A DNA stretch of 6,253 bases, from assembly GCA_051984675.1 (NCBI GenBank), contig JBPYFK010000149.1, positions 1-6,253 on the forward strand. The letters are read 5' to 3'. Positions 1 to 4,451 of this stretch are shown piece after piece; positions within the stretch are counted from its first letter, which is position 1; each line of letters starts with the position of its first letter. The notes under the pieces are model-generated. The model did no database searches and was not told the origin of the DNA. It saw only the letters and a program-made list of their open reading frames with translations. Both the position numbers and the translations under genes were made by a program. This DNA comes from JBPYFK01 sp051984675. Lineage in GTDB: Bacteria > Actinomycetota > Actinomycetes > Mycobacteriales > Pseudonocardiaceae.

Positions 1-1248
1 GATGCGCGGGCCAAGGAGCGTGCTGCCCACGACCAGCTCCTAGCCGCGCTGAAAAGCAATAGCTCTGGCCTCGATGTGATCGGGGAGCGAGGCGCGTGGG
101 AGCAGGCCGCTGCCACCGCGAGTACCCCGGCCGCCATGGCGCTGGCCGGGGCGGCAGCCCGCATGGAGGACTGGGCGGCCAACGCCACCAAGGGCGCGTT
201 CGAGCAGGCCATGGCTGGCGGCCCCGCCGCCGTGCACGGAATGTGGGCGTCGCTGACGACCGAGCAGCAAGCCGACCTGATCAGCCGCTATCCCCAAATG
301 GTCGGCAACACCAACGGCGTCCCGACCATGGCCCGGGACAAGGCCAATCGGGCACTGCTGGCGTTCCAACGGATGTCCCTGGTCAACAAGATCAAGGAAC
401 TCCGTGACAAGTGGGCGGCTAATCGCCAGTCCGGCACAAGAGGAAGCGAATTCGCGCCACAGCCCACCCAGATCGACCAAATGGAGGACTCACTTCGGGG
501 GCTGGACCGTCTGGAGCAAACCCTGAACGGTGGGGACAAGTACCTCATCGCGTTGAACTCCACGGCAGCGGAGCGAGGACAAACCATCGTGGCGTCAGGC
601 AATCCCGACGACGCCGATCATGTCGCCACGTTTGTCCCGGGCACCTTCTACGACCTTCACGACGCTGCTGACTATGTCGGTCGCAACGACGTGATGCTGC
701 ACCGCGCCCACGAGATCGCACCAGGGCAGAAGGTAGCGGCAGTCATGTACGGGAACTACGAGGCGCCGATTGATCTGCCCAGGGCATCCCTCTCGAGCTA
801 TGCCGAGAACGCCGAGAAGGGGCTATCGGACTTCCAGGAAGGGCTACGAGCTACCCATGACGGCCCACCATCGCATAACACGGTGATCGGTCATTCCTAC
901 GGCAGCACCACAGTCGGCTACACCGCACGCGACTACGGCCTGCATGCCGACAACGTCGGTTTCATCGGTTCCCCCGGCGTCGGGGTGGATCACGCCAATG
1001 AACTGGGCATACCCGCTGATCACGTATACGCCGGAACCGCGCAGGGAGACCAAATCTCTTACGCGACGCCGTCGGTGAACCCCATAGATTATCTCCATGG
1101 GGGTCATCCGCAATGGTTCGGGCAGGATCCCTCCAACCCGAGTTTCGGCGGCAGGATTCTGCCGACCGACCCGGGTGACCACTCGGCGTATTGGACTAAC
1201 CCAACGTCGCTGGATAGCTTGGCTCGCTTGACCGTTGGAAAGTTGTAG
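1..1248 (+). CDS. DUF1023-family alpha/beta hydrolase, 5' end missing
   Basis: The reading frame is open from base 1 to the TAG at 1246-1248, so the start lies upstream; a GTG at 76 is possible but has no convincing Shine-Dalgarno. The first half is helical and Ala-rich, with the stretch RYPQMVGNTNGVPTMARDKANR-like around 286-351 that typifies DUF1023 proteins. The second half is the hydrolase domain. The nucleophile elbow GHSYGS has its Ser codon at 895-897. A candidate catalytic Asp lies in AQGDQIS (1048-1050) and a candidate His in GDHSAYW (1180-1182). From family knowledge these are serine-hydrolase-like proteins, often with an N-terminal WXG100-like helical part; the substrate is unknown. 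No signal peptide can be judged because the N terminus is absent. The stop codon overlaps the Shine-Dalgarno of the next gene, suggesting one transcript. Family assignment is firm; biochemical role is not. Confidence 0.93.
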   Translation, partial: DARAKERAAHDQLLAALKSNSSGLDVIGERGAWEQAAATASTPAAMALAGAAARMEDWAANATKGAFEQAMAGGPAAVHGMWASLTTEQQADLISRYPQMVGNTNGVPTMARDKANRALLAFQRMSLVNKIKELRDKWAANRQSGTRGSEFAPQPTQIDQMEDSLRGLDRLEQTLNGGDKYLIALNSTAAERGQTIVASGNPDDADHVATFVPGTFYDLHDAADYVGRNDVMLHRAHEIAPGQKVAAVMYGNYEAPIDLPRASLSSYAENAEKGLSDFQEGLRATHDGPPSHNTVIGHSYGSTTVGYTARDYGLHADNVGFIGSPGVGVDHANELGIPADHVYAGTAQGDQISYATPSVNPIDYLHGGHPQWFGQDPSNPSFGGRILPTDPGDHSAYWTNPTSLDSLARLTVGKL

Positions 1249-1251
1249 GAG
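1247..1251 (+). promoter_or_regulatory. Shine-Dalgarno AGGAG overlapping the upstream stop codon
   Basis: AGGAG shares its first two bases with the TAG stop of the hydrolase gene. It lies 3 nt before ATG 1255 and 9 nt before the in-frame ATG 1261. The overlap suggests translational coupling, and the spacing favours 1261 as the real start. Confidence 0.6.
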
Positions 1252-1254
1252 CGC

Positions 1255-1608
1255 ATGACGATGGATCAGCCTGAGCAAGTCCGTGAGCGCACCCGTCAGG
1301 GCGTCGGGTGGCGCGTCGCTCAAATCATCGGCAGCATCGTCGCAGCTCTGCTTGCTGTGTTCAGTGTCTTCGTGGTTTGGTGGCCATTTGTCGTAAACAC
1401 TGCAAGGTACGGGTACCCAGCCAGGGGAATCGACGGTCAGCTCGTAGCTTTGGGCTTCTTTTTCTGGGCTGTTCCACTGTGGATCGCCGTAGGGATTGTT
1501 CTCGGGGTCTTCGGCCTGCGGCGGAATCCGGGTTCCAAGATCGTTCTCGTGCTGGGCGCCGTGCTGACCTTGACGGGCATCGTCACCGCGATTGTCGGCG
1601 CCCGCTGA
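1255..1608 (+). CDS. Small three-helix membrane protein, unknown function
   Basis: The protein has 117 residues from ATG 1255, or 115 from ATG 1261 (MDQPEQ...), which sits at the better distance from the Shine-Dalgarno. A charged N-terminal tail (PEQVRERTRQ) is followed by three hydrophobic segments at about residues 20-48, 64-87 and 94-115. The loop between the first two contains ARYGYPARG, and the short turn before the third is RRNPGSK. The positive charges in the tail and in that turn suggest both face the cytoplasm. I recognise no family. The gene starts 6 nt after the stop of the DUF1023 hydrolase gene on the same strand, so it is probably in the same operon and may work with the hydrolase at the membrane; that link is inferred only from position. 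Confidence 0.82.
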   Translation: MTMDQPEQVRERTRQGVGWRVAQIIGSIVAALLAVFSVFVVWWPFVVNTARYGYPARGIDGQLVALGFFFWAVPLWIAVGIVLGVFGLRRNPGSKIVLVLGAVLTLTGIVTAIVGAR

Positions 1609-1640
1609 GTGCTGTCTGCGGTGACCGGAACGCGCTGAGG

Positions 1641-1668
1641 TGACAAGCCCGCAGAGAGCGCCTTGTCA
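1641..1668 (+). terminator. Candidate terminator hairpin after the two-gene unit
   Basis: TGACAAG (1641-1647) pairs perfectly with CTTGTCA (1662-1668). A small internal loop separates this from an inner CGC/GCG stem closed by an AGAGA loop. It begins 33 nt after the TGA of the membrane-protein gene. There is no U-tract, which is common for actinobacterial terminators. Position makes a terminator plausible but the stem is only moderate. Confidence 0.4.
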
Positions 1669-1734
1669 AGCATCCACCGTGACAGGACAACACACACAGA
1701 GCGGCTGTGTTCAGAGTTTCTTCTCTTCATCAAG

Positions 1735-1756
1735 GGCGGCCCCTCCGGGGCCGCCT
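1735..1756 (+). terminator. Strong GC hairpin, possible terminator or part of a structured RNA
   Basis: GGCGGCCCC (1735-1743) pairs perfectly with GGGGCCGCC (1748-1756) across a four-base loop, a 9-bp stem. The T-rich stretch lies upstream of the stem (TTTCTTCTCTTC, around 1718-1729), not downstream, so a classical intrinsic terminator is not supported on the + strand. It may instead be the first element of the stem-loop cluster that follows. Confidence 0.4.
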
Positions 1757-1860
1757 GCCTGCTGTATGCAGGCCCGGCCGCAGACCGCCGCCCCGCGGTG
1801 TGCGAGCCCGGCCGCCGGGCGCAAACGGAAGGCAGGCGGCCGAGACCACGGAGGGGCCGC
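1735..1860. other. GC-rich cluster of consecutive stem-loops
   Basis: Several hairpins follow each other. The first is the 9-bp stem at 1735-1756. The second is GCCTGC/GCAGGC at 1758-1774 with a 5-nt loop. The third is GCCCGG/CCGGGC at 1806-1820 with a 3-nt loop, extended by TGC/GCA on the outside. There is also a possible GCGGCC/GGCCGC pairing further on (about 1838-1860). It matches no RNA family I know. High GC alone makes some pairing inevitable, so this is a candidate structured RNA or repeat remnant only. Confidence 0.3.
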
Positions 1861-1936
1861 GGGGATGGAAGAGATGTCCTCGCCGGACGGGCAGGTCTCC
1901 GGGATGAGTCTCGAACAAGCGTGCGGTTCGCTCGGG

Positions 1937-2082
1937 TCTGTCCTCATCCCGACGACCTCCCAAGGGCTATCAGGTCGCATCAAGGGGGCAAGCTTGGTAT
2001 AGGGCGTCGCAGCCGGCCTCGGAGGTTGCCCCCTTGATGCGACCTGATCGGGCTGAAGCCAGGTCGACGGGATGAGGACAGA
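1937..2082. repeat. Large nested palindrome (REP/MITE-like element)
   Basis: There are two sets of inverted arms around one centre. Outer arms of 22 nt (1937-1958 and 2061-2082) match at 21 of 22 positions and begin TCTGTCCTCATCCCG. Inner arms of 23 nt (1969-1991 and 2026-2048) are perfectly complementary and contain CGCATCAAGGGGGCAA. The inner loop is 34 nt (1992-2025). The core 1971-2064 recurs at 6159-6253, so this is a dispersed family. No transposase is present and I see no clear target-site duplication, so mobilisation by another element is inference. Transcribed, it would form a very stable hairpin that could terminate or protect transcripts. Confidence 0.8.
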
Positions 2083-2097
2083 GCCCTCCCTTGTGGG

Positions 2098-2215
2098 CGG
2101 CTGGAGCACCAGCCGAAGTCAGCACAGAGCCGGCGCCGCAGCTGACGAGATGCATGACTTGTGCATAGACGGCCAGGGGCCAGATCATCAAGCCCTACTC
2201 CTGCCGAAAGGGAGT
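2098..2215 (+). promoter_or_regulatory. Structured 5' leader with possible Shine-Dalgarno occlusion
   Basis: Three stem-loops precede the membrane-protein start at 2221. CGGCTGG/CCAGCCG (2098-2115) is a perfect 7-bp stem with an AGCA loop. GTCAGC/GCTGAC (2118-2146) encloses the palindrome CGGCGCCG. ATGCA/TGCAT spans 2150-2166. In addition ACTCC (2197-2201) can pair with GGAGT (2211-2215), hiding the Shine-Dalgarno. No known riboswitch class is recognised, and the promoter position is unknown. Confidence 0.3.
2207..2214 (+). promoter_or_regulatory. Shine-Dalgarno that fixes the start at ATG 2221
   Basis: AAAGGGAG ends 6 nt before ATG 2221. The longer in-frame start at 2161 has no such site and would add a hydrophilic stretch encoded by leader sequence, so 2221 is preferred. 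Confidence 0.75.
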
Positions 2216-2220
2216 CTGTC

Positions 2221-2652
2221 ATGCGAGCAGTCGCCTCGCCGAAGTCCACACGATGGACCGGGATCACACTGATCGTTGTCGTTGGACTGCTCCAGCTGCA
2301 CCTTCCGCGTTACCTGGGCGAAGCCCCGGCACGTTCCAACTATGCGACCTATCCGGGGCCGGTTCTGATCGCCACCATGATCGCAGCGCTGGCTGCCGCA
2401 GTCGCCATCGCTCGTAACCGCCGCGCGGGCTGGCTGCTCGGCGTCGCGGTAGCCGCAGCCTCTGGCGTGCTGTACGTCATCCAGGAGTTGGGCGGCATGC
2501 CCGGACTCCAGCAGACCTGGTGGGAACCGACCAGGATCCTTTCGCTACTGCTGGCTGCGCTCTTCGTGCTACTGGCCAGTCGTCAGCTCAGCGCTAGCCG
2601 TGGGGCACATCTGGGGCACACGGCACTGATCGAGAGGCACAAAAACCCATAG
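2221..2652 (+). CDS. Four-helix membrane protein, unknown function
   Basis: The product has 143 residues from ATG 2221 to TAG 2650-2652. Hydrophobic segments lie at about residues 13-30, 46-66, 70-90 and 104-122, connected by short loops. The first external-looking loop contains PRYLGEAPARSNYATYPGP, and the loop before helix four contains QELGGMPGLQQTWWEP, whose aromatic and proline residues look conserved-type rather than random. A basic stretch (ARNRRAG) between helices two and three suggests a cytoplasmic turn. I do not recognise a family. The hydrophilic C-terminal tail (RGAHLGHTALIERHKNP) is encoded in part by a 22-nt motif that recurs at 5963-5984, so the original end of the gene may have been replaced or extended. 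It converges with the oxidoreductase gene, 118 nt away. Confidence 0.78.
   Translation: MRAVASPKSTRWTGITLIVVVGLLQLHLPRYLGEAPARSNYATYPGPVLIATMIAALAAAVAIARNRRAGWLLGVAVAAASGVLYVIQELGGMPGLQQTWWEPTRILSLLLAALFVLLASRQLSASRGAHLGHTALIERHKNP
2599..2620 (+). repeat. 22-nt dispersed motif, copy 1 (tandem TGGGGCACA)
   Basis: TGGGGCACA occurs at 2601-2609 and again at 2612-2620, an 11-bp period. The whole 22-nt block matches 5963-5984 at 21 of 22 bases. It lies inside the 3' end of the membrane-protein gene. Helically phased direct repeats are typical of protein-binding arrays; the binding protein is unknown. Confidence 0.65.
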
Positions 2653-2722
2653 ACACTCACGGACAAGATCGGCCCTTGACCAGGACTTTCCGCAACGGTG
2701 CTGGTAGCGCTTCCGGCTGCCC

Positions 2723-2737
2723 CGCCTTTGCAAGGCG
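2723..2737. terminator. Small hairpin between convergent genes
   Basis: CGCCTT (2723-2728) pairs with AAGGCG (2732-2737) across a 3-nt loop and is followed by CTTGTCTTT on the + strand. It sits in the 118-nt gap between two convergent genes. The stem is short, so a termination role is only possible. Confidence 0.35.
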
Positions 2738-2770
2738 CTTGTCTTTGGTGTGGCTAAGCGCGCCCGGGTT

Positions 2771-3673
2771 TCAGCTTTGTTGCGGTGGGAGTATATGTTC
2801 CGCCAGCACATCGAGCTGCTGATGGTACTCGGCGATGGGACGTAGTTGGTCGGGAGCGCCGGCGTAGGTGTCGAATAGGACGTGTGTGGCGCCGAGTTCG
2901 GCAAGTTCGTTGAGGTCGCGGCGCACCTGGTCTTGGCTGCCCTGACCGGCGAGGCGGTTCTCATCGTCGAGTGAGTGGTCGGTGAGTCGCAGTGGGAGCC
3001 GCGGCGCGAACGCTGGCGCAGGTTGGCCTGTGGTTTCTGCTGCGCGGCGCAGCTCGGGAATGCCGTGCTCGCGTAGCCAGGGCATGCGCTGGTTGAGGGG
3101 GTGCCAGGCGTCGCCGAATCGGACGCTGCGGCGGATCGCGGCCTTGCTAGCACCGCCGACCCAGATCGGTGGACGGCGTAGTGGGAGCGGACCGGTGGAG
3201 ACGTTGTCGATGGAGACGAACCTGCCCTGCAAGGAGATTGTCTCCTCGGTCCAGGCCCGTGTGATGACCTCGAGGTACTCGTCGGTCATCGCCCCGCGGG
3301 CGTGGAACGGCAGGCCGAGTGCGGCGTATTCCTGCCGCGGCCAGCTCACTCCGACGCCGAGGATGAATCGCCCACCGGTGAACCGATCGATATTGGCCGC
3401 CAGCCGAGCGGTGTGCAGCGGGTGCCGGTACGGCACGATCGCCACGGTCGTACCGAGTTCAATCCGTTCGGTCTGCCCGGCCAGCCAGGCCAGCGTGGCA
3501 AAAGGATCGTAGAACGGCGCTGGGTACTGCTCGGCCACATCCGGCGTGATCGCGACATGATCGGAGATCATCGCGAAGTCAAAGCCCCGATCCTCCGCAT
3601 ACCGTGCCCAGCTCAGCAGACTCGATGGGTCCGTGCCCGCACCAAAGTTGAGGATGTTCACGCCGAACCGCAC
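2771..3673 (-). CDS. LLM class (luciferase-like) oxidoreductase, probably F420-dependent
   Basis: The protein has 300 residues, the usual size for this family, and starts at a GTG (3671-3673) 5 nt downstream of a GGGAGG site. It shows the TIM-barrel landmarks of the luciferase-like superfamily in order: SWARYAEDRGFDF and MISDHV near residues 21-40, YDPFATLAWLAGQTERIELGTTV near 55-77, YRHPLHTARLAANID near 82-96, GGRFILGVGVSWPRQEYAALG at about 100-120, DEYLEVITRAW at 131-141 and PPIWVGGASKAA at 168-179. This arrangement resembles the TIGR03619/Rv2161c-type F420-dependent group, which suggests F420 rather than FMN; that is family knowledge, not shown here. It would be a cytoplasmic redox enzyme with unknown substrate. 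No partner gene is adjacent, so no pathway can be assigned. Confidence 0.93.
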   Translation of the reverse strand: MRFGVNILNFGAGTDPSSLLSWARYAEDRGFDFAMISDHVAITPDVAEQYPAPFYDPFATLAWLAGQTERIELGTTVAIVPYRHPLHTARLAANIDRFTGGRFILGVGVSWPRQEYAALGLPFHARGAMTDEYLEVITRAWTEETISLQGRFVSIDNVSTGPLPLRRPPIWVGGASKAAIRRSVRFGDAWHPLNQRMPWLREHGIPELRRAAETTGQPAPAFAPRLPLRLTDHSLDDENRLAGQGSQDQVRRDLNELAELGATHVLFDTYAGAPDQLRPIAEYHQQLDVLAEHILPPQQS

Positions 3674-4090
3674 GCACGCCTCCCGATCGAAGTCAATCTC
3701 TGCCTAACAGACACAAGGCCACACGCCGGCCCCGTATTCCGCTGCCGTAGCAGAGCCCGACGAACCAGGCCCGCCGAGTTCGACAACGAGCCCTACCGCC
3801 ACCTGGTAGCGGGGCGTTGAGCCAAGTACGCGACGCCCGATTCAAGATCAAACCAGCCGCTGCGTCGTTGCGGTTGGTGACGTCCAAGAGTTCGCTCGAT
3901 CCTGAACTCCCCCTGAACAGCGCCATAAAGGATCAACGAGCGGATGTGCAGCGTGCCACCTGGTCTCCCTGTGGAGGCAGCGAAAAGCCAGCAGGAGCCT
4001 CATCACCAGAGATCATCGCGCAGCACCCCAAAGCACGAACGCCCAGCTCAGCAGTACTGTCCAGTACCCACAAAGCGTAAGATCACCGGA
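3674..4090. other. Gene-free stretch left of the attachment remnant
   Basis: No frame has a convincing start with a Shine-Dalgarno or a recognisable product. A TTG-started frame (3817-4080, +, 87 residues) and a minus-strand frame (3693-3926) are low-complexity and look accidental. The stretch must contain the promoter of the minus-strand oxidoreductase, but I cannot identify clear -10/-35 boxes. CCTGAAC occurs twice with an 11-bp period at 3901-3907 and 3912-3918. No integrase remnant is recognisable. Confidence 0.6.
3679..3684 (-). promoter_or_regulatory. Shine-Dalgarno GGGAGG for the oxidoreductase
   Basis: On the minus strand GGGAGG lies 5 nt before the GTG at 3673-3671, which supports this non-ATG start. 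The protein begins MRFGVNILNF, a typical first beta-strand for the family. Confidence 0.75.
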
Positions 4091-4132
4091 TTGACACGGT
4101 AGAGGTCACTGGTTCAATCCCAGCGTCGCCCA
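4091..4132 (+). tRNA. 3' half of a tRNA-Val(GAC) gene, attachment-site remnant
   Basis: The segment fits tRNA positions 32 to 73 with exact canonical spacing. It comprises the anticodon loop TTGACAC (4091-4097, anticodon GAC), stem half GGTAG, 5-nt variable loop AGGTC, T-arm ACTGG-TTCAATC-CCAGC (4108-4124), acceptor half GTCGCCC (4125-4131) and discriminator A (4132). The T-loop invariants TTC-A are present. The 5' side before 4091 does not pair with GGTAG, and no D-arm or 5' acceptor is found, so this is not a functional gene. Position 49-65 is an A-C mismatch, consistent with decay. The overall sequence resembles bacterial tRNA-Val, whose genes typically end in ATCGCCCACCA. Homology starting at the anticodon loop is the usual crossover point of tyrosine integrases at tRNA genes. 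Confidence 0.8.
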
Positions 4133-4441
4133 TGGTTGCGTTCAATTTGGGTTACGGTTGGCGCGGAGTTACTCGCAGTTACCTGGCAAGCAGCGCTCAG
4201 CGCTTCCGAGTGCACACCCAGCGAATAATGTCGTGCGCGAGACTAACTGCTGCCTGTGAATGCGTGTGCGAAGTGTCACCGGCGGTTTTTCGGGTGAAGA
4301 TCTATCGACTGAATTTGATGCTGTTGGGGCGAGTTGCCTTCCTTCTGAATTGTCTGACATGGATCATGTCCTGTTGGTGTTCCGGTACCACTTACTGGAA
4401 AACCGACACTCGTGATCCATTCGAAGGAGTCTCGATTTCGT
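4133..4441. other. Less GC-rich leader region upstream of the beta-helix gene
   Basis: This stretch looks lower in GC than the flanking genes. An ATG-started frame (4132-4443) lacks a Shine-Dalgarno, starts inside the tRNA remnant and encodes a Cys-rich sequence with no recognisable pattern, so I do not call it. AGCGC-TCA-GCGCT (4192-4204) is a small perfect hairpin. The promoter of the downstream secreted protein should lie here, but I see no convincing boxes. Confidence 0.5.
4356..4370. promoter_or_regulatory. Palindrome GACATG-GAT-CATGTC, candidate operator
   Basis: Perfect 6-bp half-sites are separated by 3 bp, about 80 nt upstream of the secreted-protein start. The size and symmetry suit a dimeric regulator, but no regulator gene is nearby and the match could be chance. 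Confidence 0.3.
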
Positions 4442-4446
4442 AGGAG
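4442..4446 (+). promoter_or_regulatory. Shine-Dalgarno AGGAG for the beta-helix gene, with an upstream duplicate
   Basis: AGGAG ends 5 nt before ATG 4452, which fixes the start. The same motif and following bases occur 17 nt upstream (AGGAGTCTCGAT at 4425-4436 versus AGGAGCCTCGAT at 4442-4453), an imperfect tandem duplication in which the position of ATG reads ATT. Confidence 0.75.
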
Positions 4447-4451
4447 CCTCG

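Larger units (their letters stand above)
1609..2220. other. Gene-free, repeat- and hairpin-rich intergenic region
   Basis: No open frame here has a credible Shine-Dalgarno or a recognisable protein. The long overlapping frames on both strands are GC-driven or are translations through the palindrome. The region contains, in order, a hairpin at 1641-1668, a stem-loop cluster at 1735-1860, the nested palindrome at 1937-2082 and the structured leader of the next gene at 2098-2215. Confidence 0.7.

Noticed and set aside
1711..2109. Minus-strand frame of 132 residues across the palindrome
   Set aside because: Much of it is translation of the dispersed palindromic repeat and GC-rich hairpins; no Shine-Dalgarno or recognisable domain is seen.
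3954..3966. 13-nt exact repeat TGCCACCTGGTCT, also at 6039-6051
   Set aside because: One exact 13-nt match is not surprising in a window of this size, and the flanks are unrelated.
4091..4106. TTGACA followed by a TAGAGG-like box, resembling a sigma-70 promoter
   Set aside because: The bases are fully explained as the anticodon loop and variable region of the tRNA-Val remnant, and the spacing between boxes is far too short.
4132..4443. Plus-strand frame of 103 residues starting at the end of the tRNA remnant
   Set aside because: The ATG includes the tRNA discriminator base, has no Shine-Dalgarno, and the product is Cys-rich and without pattern.
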